DNA of 42,286 bases, from contig CAMQZC010000023.1 in the NCBI GenBank assembly GCA_947039485.1, positions 1 through 42,286 on the forward strand, written 5' to 3'. Of the stretch, positions 31,751 through 40,255 are shown piece after piece. Position 1 is the stretch's first letter. Every line of letters starts with the position of its first letter. The notes beneath the pieces were generated by a model, which ran no database searches, was not told the DNA's origin, and saw only the letters and a program-made list of their open reading frames with translations. Origin of the DNA: an uncultured Verrucomicrobiales bacterium. Lineage in GTDB: Bacteria > Verrucomicrobiota > Verrucomicrobiia > Verrucomicrobiales > Akkermansiaceae. A program made the translations under genes and the position numbers.

Positions 31751-33685
31751 TCAAGGCTCAATGACTTCATCAACCTCAGGATAGATGCCTTGATTGGGGT
31801 GCCCCTCATCATCGACCCAGTAGAGATGCGCCTCAGTGATGCCGTAGGGGGCAGGGGTGCTCAGGCGGCAGTCGGGGGTGTTGGGGAAGCGCACGCGCCT
31901 CCAGCTGGCGATGTAGCCGCGGTTTTCTTTCCAACCGGGCAGCCAGACGGCAAGTTGCTGGATGCGCAGGTTGGCACCCAAGGTGGCCGCTGCGAGTGCA
32001 GCTTGGCTCTCTGCCTGCTGCATTTGCTCAATGTAGCTATCAAGCTTGCTGTCTGCGACTGCTTGGATGTTGAGCTCTCGTACATCAACGTTTTTGGAGT
32101 GGTAGACATGCTCAAGCTGTGGCAGGGGGTTGGTGGCGACGTCAGCCCAGAATGCGAGCTCGTAGGTCTTGCCAATGACGCGCTCCTCGCTGCGCTGCCA
32201 TGGCCCGGGTTCGAGGCGGATCTCTGCCCCGCAGTGTTTGGCGGAGTCTGAGAGGATTTGCATCAAGGTGCTAATTTTCTCGGAGGGGGTGTAGCTCATG
32301 CTCACGGAGAGGCGCGTGCCATCAGGCTTGCTCAAGATGCCATCCTCGCCGCGCTCGCTGTAGCCTGCTTTGGCAAAGGCGGCTCGTGCCTTGCTGGGGT
32401 CGTAGGCTCGCCTCGGGACGCTGCCTGCTGGGGGGCTGATGATTCCATATCCATCGCTAAAGCAGCTGAGTCGCTCCTGCTCACCGCGTGAGATGATGTC
32501 GAGCCCCTTGTCGATGTCCATGGCATAGATGAGTCCCTCGCGCAGGTGCAGGTCAGGCAGGGTGGCGCAGTTGAGGTAGATGCCGTAGGGGGGGAGGGGG
32601 TATTGGGCGGTGAAGCGTCGCTTCTCAATGCGGCCTTCGTGCAGGTCTTTGCTCTGGGTGAGTCGCTGCTGCCATGCCGCTACATTGCGGGTCTGGATGA
32701 GGTCGATCTTGCCTTTGCTGAGGAACTCCCATGTCTGAGACTCATCACTCAAGAAGTTGTACTCGATGCGATCAACGTTGGCGCGGTTGCGGTAGTAGGG
32801 GGAGTTGATTTCATGCGCCCACCAGTTCTTAACACGGCTCATGCTAATCTTGCGGCCGCGGATGATGTCGCCCTCCTCGACTCGGTATGCTCCTGTGGTG
32901 GGGGGGATACGCTGGCTGTAGCGATCGGCATAGTCTGGGCCAAACTCCGCGTAGAAGCTAGGCTCGTCGGCAGAGAGGAGTTCGCTGGCGCGGTAGGCGG
33001 CCAGTAGCCCTGTATCGCGCAGGGTGATGGAGAGTGTGTGATTGTCGTAGACGCGGATGGCCTCAATGCGCTGGCGCAGTGCGGGGAGGTAGCTGAGGTT
33101 TTGGGAGTAGGGGGAGCTGCGCAGGTAGACGCTCAGCAGGATGTCTTTAGCGCGCACGGGGCGATTGTTGGAGTAGCGCGCGGCAGGGTTGAGGCGCAGG
33201 TAGACGGTCTTGCCATCTGGGGCTACAGCCCAGCTCTGGGCGAGCCCTGGGATGATTTTTTTCTCACCCTCCTCACTGGGGTGGATGTGCAGCATCTTAA
33301 TATCGACCTGCTTGTAAAGTGTGTAGTGGAAGAAGACGTTGTACTCTCCCAAGAATCGAAAATGCGCAGGGAATGGCCCGACATTGACAAGGCTGATGCT
33401 TCCGCCCTTGATGGCGGCAGGGTCACCGATTTCCTTGAGCCCCGATCCGTCTTGCCAGTCGAGGTTGCTGGGGATGTCTGAGGGGATGCCCTCGCTGATG
33501 CTGATGTCCTCAATCTGTTGCAGGGCTGGCCACATGGCCTCGGGGTAGTCTGCTGCTGCGTAGCTCTGTGCTGCGCTAGAGATGTTTTGTTCTTTGCGCT
33601 CGCTCTCTGTACGCATGGCCCAGTAACTTACGGCTGCGAGGATGAGTAGGATGATAGCGATGGCGATGCTGAGGGACTTGCGCAT
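31751..33685 (-). CDS. family-5 extracellular solute-binding protein (Opp/Dpp/YejA type)
   Basis: 644 residues. The N-terminal signal or signal-anchor is ISIAIAIILLILAAVSYWAM-like (residues about 5-25). SBP_bac_5 features: IPGLAQSWAVAPDGKTVYLR (PGLAxSW), FSDGYGII, YDPSKARAAFAKAGY and the ERVIGKTYELAFWAD segment. Such proteins deliver peptides, nickel or other ligands to an ABC transporter. No permease or ATPase gene is in the window, so it is an orphan. There is no lipobox Cys. It lies downstream of the btuB-like receptor gene, but a terminator stands between them. Confidence 0.88.
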   Translation of the reverse strand: MRKSLSIAIAIILLILAAVSYWAMRTESERKEQNISSAAQSYAAADYPEAMWPALQQIEDISISEGIPSDIPSNLDWQDGSGLKEIGDPAAIKGGSISLVNVGPFPAHFRFLGEYNVFFHYTLYKQVDIKMLHIHPSEEGEKKIIPGLAQSWAVAPDGKTVYLRLNPAARYSNNRPVRAKDILLSVYLRSSPYSQNLSYLPALRQRIEAIRVYDNHTLSITLRDTGLLAAYRASELLSADEPSFYAEFGPDYADRYSQRIPPTTGAYRVEEGDIIRGRKISMSRVKNWWAHEINSPYYRNRANVDRIEYNFLSDESQTWEFLSKGKIDLIQTRNVAAWQQRLTQSKDLHEGRIEKRRFTAQYPLPPYGIYLNCATLPDLHLREGLIYAMDIDKGLDIISRGEQERLSCFSDGYGIISPPAGSVPRRAYDPSKARAAFAKAGYSERGEDGILSKPDGTRLSVSMSYTPSEKISTLMQILSDSAKHCGAEIRLEPGPWQRSEERVIGKTYELAFWADVATNPLPQLEHVYHSKNVDVRELNIQAVADSKLDSYIEQMQQAESQAALAAATLGANLRIQQLAVWLPGWKENRGYIASWRRVRFPNTPDCRLSTPAPYGITEAHLYWVDDEGHPNQGIYPEVDEVIEP

Positions 33686-33707
33686 GAGGGCTAGAGAGGG
33701 GGGGGTG

Positions 33708-33744
33708 AAAAACTCCCCAGCAAGAGCGTGCCTTGCTGGGGAGT
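33708..33744 (-). terminator. Rho-independent terminator of the btuB-like gene
   Basis: Perfect 13-bp stem (33712-33724 with 33732-33744) and a 7-nt loop, followed on the minus strand by a short T run. It lies 27 bases past the receptor stop and separates it from the solute-binding protein gene. Confidence 0.88.
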
Positions 33745-33770
33745 AAAATCAGGTGTTTAGATGGGGTGTA

Positions 33771-35717
33771 TTAGAACTTGATTGTGCAACCGCCATAGAT
33801 AGCTGTACCGGGGGCGATGTAGCCAGCGCCGTCCCAGCGGGGGGAGGTGACAAATCTTTGGTCTGTGAGGTTCTCAGCGCGCAGGTGCAGGCTGAGATGC
33901 TCGTTGACTTCGTAGTTGGCGTAGGCGCGCAAGCTGTAGTAGTTGTCGAGTCGGCTGCTGTCATAGCCTGTGCGATCAGCTGCGGCGACGGCACCTAAAC
34001 CAATAGTGAGCTTCTCAATGGGGCTGGTGTGGATGTCAGCAGACCATGTTTGACGAGCTGTATCGGCGATTTGAGTATCATCATCTTTGGGCTGTGTGTA
34101 GGTGAAGGAGAGGCTATAGCCAGTCTTCCATGTTTCCTCAATGACGCCACTCATGGCGAGTTCGACACCTTGGCTGAGCAAGTGACCGTCGTTGTTTTGG
34201 TACTGCAGGACGCCTTTTTTAGCTGTAGGGCTTGCGATGATGGCATCGGTTTGTTGCAGCCAGAAGTAGGTGGCACTGATGTTGTGGTTATCAGCAATCT
34301 TTTGCTCAATACCGAAATCGGCGCTAACTGTGCTTTCTACATCCAGATCAGGGTTGCCCTTGTAGGTAGTCCCCCAAGATGTGTTCTCGGAGTTGCTGCG
34401 CTGGAATGATGATGGAGCGAGGTAACCAGAGCCAATTGATGCAAAGACGCGTGTTGTTTCCTCGTTGAAGAGGTAGCTTGATGCGGCGCGGAAGGTGTAG
34501 AGTGCATCAAAGGTGTCGCTGTAATCAAGGCGAGCTGCGAGGCTGTTGTTCCAGTTCTTGACAGGCTCGTATTTGTGCTCTGCGTAGAAGCCATAGACAT
34601 TGTCCTCGAGGTGGCTTTGGTTAGTCTTTGTTTTGCCATCACCAGATTGATAGCGGCTTTGATTCCAAGAGGTGCCAAGCAGAGTTTTGTTCTGCTCATT
34701 CCACTTGTAGTTGTTGTTCCACTCGATTTGGATGTCGCGTGTTTGGTTGAAGTAGGTGTCAGAGAGCTTGTTGTTGTCACCGTAGTAACCAAACATCAGG
34801 TTGCTATCATAGCAGTCGTTGATTATTGTAGCATGCTTAACAGTGAAGAGGTTGCTACGCATGTTGTAGTTGGTGTCTTCATTGTAGTAACGAGCATCTT
34901 GACGCTTGTAGGTAGCAGTGGTCTTGTTGTACTCGTTGGCTTGATAGTCGAGGCGGATGGCTTCATTCCATGCTTGATGGTAGCCAGCCTTGTCATTTTT
35001 AGGCTTGGTTCCATCAGCATACTCCATGTCGTTATCAGTCGTGTTGTAGGTTGCGTTGATGAAGTAGGAGAGCTTATCTACCTGACCTTGCGCGGTGAGG
35101 CTGCCGAGGTAGCTGCTGAAGCTGCCGTACTCATTAAAGAGTGTGAAGCTAGGCTCGCCTTGACCCTGAGGGGTGTCCATAGCAATGACGCCTGCAACAG
35201 CACCACCACCGTGTACTGCGGCTTGTGAGCCTTTGAGTACTTCAAGTTGACCAATCGCAAAGAGGTTGTGACGACCTACGATGTTGGAGGAGAGGTTACC
35301 GCCGCCATCTGTGAGGCGCATGCCATCCATGGAGATGAGGGTATAAGAGGACTTGGACATGCCTCGGATGACGGGCTTAGAGCCGTTGCCCTGCTGATAG
35401 GCACCACCGCCTGGCAAGATGTAGACGCCAGGTACGCGGGAGAGTGCATCACTAACAGTGAGGACGCCTTCTTTGCGCAGTTCCTTGACGTTGAGGACCG
35501 TGACGGAGACACCCGTCTCATTGACTGGGGTTGCAACGCCATTGCTAGCGAGTACGGTGACGGGGGCAAGCTCGGTCTCCATGCTAGCCGACTCTGTTGT
35601 CGTGGCTGGAGCTGCTTGTTCTTTCTGAGTCTGCGCGAGGGCGCAGGATCCTGCCATAGCGATGGCAAGCACAATGCGTGTGACACCTGTGAAAGGTGTA
35701 GTAGTTTTTTTTGTCAT
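33771..35717 (-). CDS. btuB: TonB-dependent receptor, probable outer-membrane cobalamin receptor (BtuB-like)
   Basis: 648 residues. A signal peptide (IVLAIAMAGSCALAQ) is followed by a TonB-box-like LAPVTVLAS near the mature N-terminus. The plug domain has ELRKEGVLTVSDALSRVPGV, PVIRGMSKSSYTLISMDGMR in part (IRGM, SMDGMR), and IGQLEVLKGSQAAVHGGGAVAGVI in part (LEVLKG). The beta-barrel follows, and the C-terminus ends YGGCTIKF with the terminal Phe of outer-membrane proteins. The cobalamin riboswitch in its leader (35766-35874) is what points to vitamin B12 or another corrinoid as ligand. The barrel sequence alone would not tell. It is transcribed alone, with its own terminator. A second riboswitch controls the nearby tonB gene. 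Confidence 0.9.
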   Translation of the reverse strand: MTKKTTTPFTGVTRIVLAIAMAGSCALAQTQKEQAAPATTTESASMETELAPVTVLASNGVATPVNETGVSVTVLNVKELRKEGVLTVSDALSRVPGVYILPGGGAYQQGNGSKPVIRGMSKSSYTLISMDGMRLTDGGGNLSSNIVGRHNLFAIGQLEVLKGSQAAVHGGGAVAGVIAMDTPQGQGEPSFTLFNEYGSFSSYLGSLTAQGQVDKLSYFINATYNTTDNDMEYADGTKPKNDKAGYHQAWNEAIRLDYQANEYNKTTATYKRQDARYYNEDTNYNMRSNLFTVKHATIINDCYDSNLMFGYYGDNNKLSDTYFNQTRDIQIEWNNNYKWNEQNKTLLGTSWNQSRYQSGDGKTKTNQSHLEDNVYGFYAEHKYEPVKNWNNSLAARLDYSDTFDALYTFRAASSYLFNEETTRVFASIGSGYLAPSSFQRSNSENTSWGTTYKGNPDLDVESTVSADFGIEQKIADNHNISATYFWLQQTDAIIASPTAKKGVLQYQNNDGHLLSQGVELAMSGVIEETWKTGYSLSFTYTQPKDDDTQIADTARQTWSADIHTSPIEKLTIGLGAVAAADRTGYDSSRLDNYYSLRAYANYEVNEHLSLHLRAENLTDQRFVTSPRWDGAGYIAPGTAIYGGCTIKF

Positions 35718-35765
35718 ATTGTCTGCCTAGTTGATCGATGTTACGTCGATCGTCTTAAACGAACA

Positions 35766-35874
35766 CTCTGGCTGGTACCCCGACTTATAATTTGCATTAA
35801 TTACGGTTGCGACACAGTGACGGAATTACACCATCTTACCCATCTATTTCGTGCGGCTCCAACCGCCTCCAGAG
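35766..35874 (-). ncRNA. cobalamin riboswitch in the btuB-like leader
   Basis: Minus-strand core: GGTGTAATTCC, then the B12-box-like GTCACTG (35815-35821), CGCAACCGT, and the 3' element AGTCGGGGTACCAGCC. Outer stem P1 pairs CTCTGG (35869-35874) with CCAGAG (35766-35771). A GC hairpin GCGG/CCGC lies just inside the 5' arm. Between the aptamer and the ATG is a hairpin GATCGA/TCGATC (35733-35751), which may be the expression platform. Binding of adenosylcobalamin should lower receptor synthesis. A plausible promoter TTGCAT-N17-TTAACT lies at 35913-35941. Confidence 0.88.
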
Positions 35875-36103
35875 AGCTCTCCACGCGCCTATGAAGCTCG
35901 TGGTCTGGGTCGAGTTAAACACAGATTTATGGATGATGCAAGAGAAAATAACAAATGCTCCGCGATTTTCAGCTCGGCTGAGACTGCTTAATTCAGCCAT
36001 TTATGAGTTCTTTCTTGCTGAGGAGGGATGGCATATGTTAGTATTGTTGCGGATTGTAGCTTTTGTTTTCTAAGTATATTCCTATTTTCATTCCCCTTTT
36101 TGT

Positions 36104-38266
36104 ATGACCAATCATTCCAGTTTTTTATCTCGTCTTTTTGCCCTGTCGATCTTTGCGGGTACAGTTCAGGCCGCAGTCTCAGCACCTACGACTGCCTCCG
36201 TGGTGGATTATGATGCTGCTGCCGTGGCAAAGTATGTTTACAATGCGGATGCGCCCAAGCCATGGGGCACCCTGCCAACCAAGCAGCAAGTGAACTGGCA
36301 GCGATTGGAGTACTATGGATTCATTCACTTTGGGCTCAACACCTTTACAGGTCGTGAGTGGGGCTATGGCGATGAGAAAGCTCAGCTTTTTAACCCCAGC
36401 CACTTCGATGCCGATAAGGCGATTATGGCTCTCAAGGATGGAGGCATGAAGGGGATGATCTACACGGCAAAGCATCATGATGGATGGTGCGCTTGGCCCA
36501 GCAAGATGACGAAGCATAATATCTCAGCCTCTCCTTATAAGAATGGCAAGGGGGATATGGTGGCCGAGTTCTCCAAGGCCTGTGCAGACAATGGGATGCT
36601 CTTTGGCACCTATCTCTCCCCTTGGGATCGCAATCACGCCAAGTATGGTCAGAAGGGTTACCTGAGGGCCTACTACGGACAGATTAAGGAGCTTTTGACG
36701 AACTACGGCCCTGTCTTTGAGATTTGGTTTGATGGGGCAAATGGTGGCGATGGCTACTATGGCGGCAAGCGTGAGCACCGCAGCATTGGTCATGCTGAGA
36801 GCTATTATAATTTTGAGCGTATTGTGAAGATGATTCGTAAGATGCAACCCAATTGCATTGTTTGGGGGGCTGGTACCCACGGGGATGCCCGTTGGGGCGG
36901 CAGTGAGAAGGGTCATGTCAATTACCCTCATTGGCCGACGATGAAGTCAGGCGCAGGCGAGAGAAATACGGCACATGGCGATGTGAATGCCTCTCGCTGG
37001 GTACCTGCTGAGGGCGATACCCCGATCAATCATGCTGGCTGGTTCTGGCACAAGGGGCAGGAGAATCGTGTGAAGTCACCCGAGGCGCTGCTCAAGGTCT
37101 GGTTTGAGAGTGTGGGTCGCGGCGCAAACTTACTGGTGAATGTGGCGCTCAATGACAAGGGTCAGTTTTGCCCTGCGGATATTAATTCTCTCAACGGCTT
37201 TAAGGCCCTGCGTGATGATCTTTATGCTAAGGATTACGCGCTTGGCGCAAAGGTGGTTGCCGTTAGTGAATTGCGCAAGGATAAGCCTGCGCTCTTTGGC
37301 GCAGAACTGCTCTTTGATGATGAGATTGAGTCCTACTGGAGCACCAATAATGGTACGAAGGAGGGCTTTGTCGAGGCAAAGCTGGCGCAGCCATCCCTCG
37401 TGGATGTTGTGCGTATCCGCGAGCAGATTCGCCTTGGGCAGCGCGTGCGCGGCTGGGCCTTTGATATCAAGGTTAATGGCGAGTGGCGCGAGGTGGCCAA
37501 GGGTGAGAGTATCGGCAATCAGGTCATGATGCGCTTTGAGAACAAACAGCCCATTACAGATATTCGCCTGCGCATTACCTCAGCTCAGGCTGCACCTACA
37601 ATCTCTGAGATATCTCTCTTTAAGATGCCTGAGTCGCTGCTTACTCCTGCCATTAGCAAGAATGCTCAGGGTGATGTCGAGCTCAAGAGTAACTCTGCTG
37701 CGAGTATCGTTTACACCTTAGATGGCTCTGAGCCTCATGAGAACTCCCCCGTCTACAGCCAGCCCATCAATCTGCCTACAGGTGGTGTTGTCAAGGCTGC
37801 TACGATGGCGCGAGGCAAGATGAGTACGGTGGCAAGCATCAGCTATGGTCTGAGCAAGAAGGATTGGAATATTATCGAGCAGCCTAGCACCAATAACGCC
37901 CAGAGCGCGATTGATGATAATGCCAAGACTTTCTGGCACACGCACCCAGTATCAGGAGAGCTCAATGCGCCGCAGAGCTTTACGGTGGACATGGGCAAGG
38001 CCTATGATGTTACCGGCTTCTCCTACCTGCCTCGTCAGGATGGTACGCTCAATGGCATGACCTCACGCTATATCTTTGAGGTCTCTGAGGATGGAAAGAA
38101 CTATGTGAAGGTCTCTGAGGGCGAGTTTGGTAATCTGCGAGCTAACCCCATTGAGCAGCAAATTCATTTTGCAGCTCAGAGGGCTCGCTACTTCCGCTTC
38201 ACAGGCACAGCTGCGCTGGAGAAGAATCACGTATCGGCCTCTGAGATTGGCATCTACGCTCAATAA
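36104..38266 (+). CDS. secreted GH29 alpha-L-fucosidase with C-terminal carbohydrate-binding domains
   Basis: 720 residues. A signal peptide (SRLFALSIFAGTVQA, cleaved about 23-27) precedes the GH29 catalytic domain at about 55-400. It shows YGFIHFGLNTF, TAKHHDGWCAW (substrate-binding HHDG), GTYLSPWDRN, and FEIWFDGANGG with the likely nucleophile Asp210. A chitobiase-C-like beta domain follows at about 535-600 (IVYTLDGSEPHENSPVYSQP). An F5/8 type C (CBM32-like) domain is at about 610-720. It removes terminal fucose from host or plant glycans such as mucin. It lies alone between two B12-controlled genes. There is no lipobox. It ends with an 11-bp direct repeat, GCTCAATAAAA, across the stop codon. 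Confidence 0.94.
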   Translation: MTNHSSFLSRLFALSIFAGTVQAAVSAPTTASVVDYDAAAVAKYVYNADAPKPWGTLPTKQQVNWQRLEYYGFIHFGLNTFTGREWGYGDEKAQLFNPSHFDADKAIMALKDGGMKGMIYTAKHHDGWCAWPSKMTKHNISASPYKNGKGDMVAEFSKACADNGMLFGTYLSPWDRNHAKYGQKGYLRAYYGQIKELLTNYGPVFEIWFDGANGGDGYYGGKREHRSIGHAESYYNFERIVKMIRKMQPNCIVWGAGTHGDARWGGSEKGHVNYPHWPTMKSGAGERNTAHGDVNASRWVPAEGDTPINHAGWFWHKGQENRVKSPEALLKVWFESVGRGANLLVNVALNDKGQFCPADINSLNGFKALRDDLYAKDYALGAKVVAVSELRKDKPALFGAELLFDDEIESYWSTNNGTKEGFVEAKLAQPSLVDVVRIREQIRLGQRVRGWAFDIKVNGEWREVAKGESIGNQVMMRFENKQPITDIRLRITSAQAAPTISEISLFKMPESLLTPAISKNAQGDVELKSNSAASIVYTLDGSEPHENSPVYSQPINLPTGGVVKAATMARGKMSTVASISYGLSKKDWNIIEQPSTNNAQSAIDDNAKTFWHTHPVSGELNAPQSFTVDMGKAYDVTGFSYLPRQDGTLNGMTSRYIFEVSEDGKNYVKVSEGEFGNLRANPIEQQIHFAAQRARYFRFTGTAALEKNHVSASEIGIYAQ

Positions 38267-38283
38267 AAGCTCAATAAAAGCTC

Positions 38284-39123
38284 TTAGCCGCGCACGAAGT
38301 TAATGCTGGTGGTGACGACAGCTGCGATGGCGATGCCCTGCTCCTTGGCTGGGTTAAAGAGCCACTTGCGCATGATCCATTTGCGGGCTGTCTCATCGAG
38401 CAGCTCGTGACCGCTGCTGCGGAGGACTTCGACGCGTGTGGGGCTGCCGTCAGCGGAGACACAGATGCGTACGCGCACGCTGCCGCTGGCTTGGCGTGCG
38501 AGCATGAGGCTAGGAAAGGGGGGCTCTGGGGCTGAGCGGTAGCTGATGCGCTCGCTCTTGATGATGCCTGAGGAGGATGAGGATGCGATGCGATGCTTAT
38601 TTGCACGCTTGCTCTGCCTTCTCTGTGCTGAGGCGGCTTTGGGGCGCGCCTTGGCTGTGACTTTGCTGGGTGTTGGCTCTGGCATGTCCATTAGCGCAAG
38701 CGTCGGTGTGGGGCTGGGCTCATGCTCGATCTCCATCTCAGGCAGGGCAATCTCCGCCATGGAGTGGATTTGAATGAGGGGAGCCATTCTATGGGCCTTG
38801 ACTTTCGGTTGGCTCAGGAGCTGCTCAACACTTGGTTGGATGAGTTTCTGCGCAGGGGCGTCCACGGGGATATTCTCCTCTTTGTAGGAGGTTTGCATGC
38901 TCATTTGCTGCCCGATTGAGGAGCGAAGCGAGAGATTGCGCCCGATGCTCACGCTAAAGAAGAGCCCAACGCTCAGGGATGCAATGCCGATGATCGCGAC
39001 AAGGGGGAGGGATCGCCAGGCGATGCGCTCCTGCTCTTGAATGCACCTGATCCGATGTGCCACCAGCCCCATGCGTCTGCGGCTGGGTAGGGGGTATCGA
39101 GATCTTGGTGGTGTGCTGGGCAT
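38284..39123 (-). CDS. tonB: TonB-family energy transducer
   Basis: 279 residues. The N-terminal cytoplasmic piece is about 38 residues and the single transmembrane anchor about 39-59 (LPLVAIIGIASLSVGLFFSV). A Pro/Glu- and Lys/Ala-rich periplasmic linker follows (about 120-185, with PEPTPSKVTAKARPKA). The TonB C-terminal domain is at about 195-279 (YRSAPEPPFPSLMLARQ, GSVRVRICVSADGSPTRVEV, WIMRKWLFNPA). No exbB or exbD is in this window. The gene is preceded by a cobalamin riboswitch, so this TonB seems dedicated to B12 uptake together with the btuB-like receptor 3 kb away. MGLVAH (39072) is an alternative start. It converges on the fucosidase gene. Confidence 0.92.
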   Translation of the reverse strand: MPSTPPRSRYPLPSRRRMGLVAHRIRCIQEQERIAWRSLPLVAIIGIASLSVGLFFSVSIGRNLSLRSSIGQQMSMQTSYKEENIPVDAPAQKLIQPSVEQLLSQPKVKAHRMAPLIQIHSMAEIALPEMEIEHEPSPTPTLALMDMPEPTPSKVTAKARPKAASAQRRQSKRANKHRIASSSSSGIIKSERISYRSAPEPPFPSLMLARQASGSVRVRICVSADGSPTRVEVLRSSGHELLDETARKWIMRKWLFNPAKEQGIAIAAVVTTSINFVRG

Positions 39124-39162
39124 GTGGCTTGTCTATCGGTGCGACGCCGAGGCTAGAAGCTG

Positions 39163-39264
39163 ACTACTCAGTTGGTTTCCCGACTCGATGACTGTTAAGT
39201 CAGCACACGGTTGCGGCACAGTGGCGGATTCTAACCGCCTTCCCCATTATTTTGATTGAGTAGT
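39163..39264 (-). ncRNA. cobalamin riboswitch in the tonB leader
   Basis: Minus strand: AATGGGGAAGGCGGTTAGAA in part, then ATCC, the B12 box GCCACTG (39219-39225), CCGCAACCGT, and the 3' element AGTCGGGAAACCA. Outer stem P1 is a perfect 8-bp pairing of ACTACTCA (39257-39264) with TGAGTAGT (39163-39170). It shares CACTGTG(T/C)CGCAACCGT with the element before btuB. The ATG follows 39 nt after P1. No terminator is evident, so control is probably at translation. Confidence 0.9.
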
Positions 39265-39343
39265 TGTTGGTCACCTGCACATGGCAGATATCCAACGAGC
39301 GCATCATGCCATAGAAGGATAGACTTGGCAAGTGCAAAAATTA

Positions 39344-40255
39344 TCAATTGCGTTGCAAGAGACAGCAAAAGCCACCGGCACCAAAGCCATGGGCTGGCAA
39401 GAGGCGGTAGGCGGGGAAGCTGCAGAGCGTGGAGCGGAAGGGCTCGAGTAGCTCAATCTCCACGGCTTGCAAGTGGGGGTGACGCTTGAGGAGATAGGCC
39501 ATGACCTTCTCATTCTCCTCTGTGGTGTAGGTGCAGGTGCTGTAAAGCAGGTGTCCGCCGGGGGCGAGGCAGCTGAGGGCGGCAAGCAGGATGCCCTTTT
39601 GGCGCTTGGCATTGCCATTGACCATGGAGGCGCCGAGGCAGCCGGTGTTCTTGATGCCCTTGGCGAGCAAGGATTGACCGCTGCATGGGGCATCCGCAAG
39701 GATGAGATCAAAGAGCTCGCCGCTACTGGCCCACTGATCGGGGCGTAGTCCAGTGACCTCGAGACGCGGCAGTCCGCAGAGCTCTACATTCTGCCTCAGG
39801 ATGCCGCGACGCGCGGCATGCACCTCATTGGCAACATGCTTTTCACTCGCCGCATAGCGGCCGTGCATGAGCATGGTTTTGCCGCCTGGGGCAGCACAGA
39901 GATCAAGGCTGCGAGAGGGGGTAGGGACGCAAGAGAGGGGGGCGGACTCCCAGCATGAGGAGAGGTCGAGTAGGTAGTACTTGCCCTCGCGGTAGTCGTC
40001 ATAGGAGGCTGGCTTGCACCCGGCAATCTCTGGTATAAAAACGCGGGGGGGCAGCCAAGCCCAGTTGGGGTCTGCCTCTGTATTGATGCAGGGGAAGGGG
40101 GGCTGATAATCCGCTGCTGCGCGGGGCGAGAGGACGAGAGCGCTGCGTGAGTGCTTGCCTGATTTGAGAGCGGCGAGAAAGCTAGCGGCAGAGTCGCCCT
40201 CTAATGCCAGTTGGCGGCAGAGTCTCAGCTCGCCTTTGCTGCATGGCTCACTCAT
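39344..40255 (-). CDS. RsmB/RsmF (NSUN)-type RNA cytosine-C5 methyltransferase
   Basis: 303 residues. SAM-binding motif SLDLCAAPGGKTMLM, then the two catalytic cysteines, one in LILADAPCSGQSLLAKG (motif IV PC) and one in LLYSTCTYTTEENE (motif VI TC). Both are present, so methylation is expected. The target (16S rRNA or tRNA) cannot be named. The protein is shorter than RsmB or RsmF and lacks an obvious NusB-like or PUA domain. The start overlaps the ROK gene stop by 4 nt (ATGA). Confidence 0.92.
   Translation of the reverse strand: MSEPCSKGELRLCRQLALEGDSAASFLAALKSGKHSRSALVLSPRAAADYQPPFPCINTEADPNWAWLPPRVFIPEIAGCKPASYDDYREGKYYLLDLSSCWESAPLSCVPTPSRSLDLCAAPGGKTMLMHGRYAASEKHVANEVHAARRGILRQNVELCGLPRLEVTGLRPDQWASSGELFDLILADAPCSGQSLLAKGIKNTGCLGASMVNGNAKRQKGILLAALSCLAPGGHLLYSTCTYTTEENEKVMAYLLKRHPHLQAVEIELLEPFRSTLCSFPAYRLLPAHGFGAGGFCCLLQRN

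Noticed and set aside
35807..36073. 88-codon plus-strand ORF upstream of the fucosidase
   Set aside because: It runs across the antisense of the cobalamin riboswitch and has no family signal.
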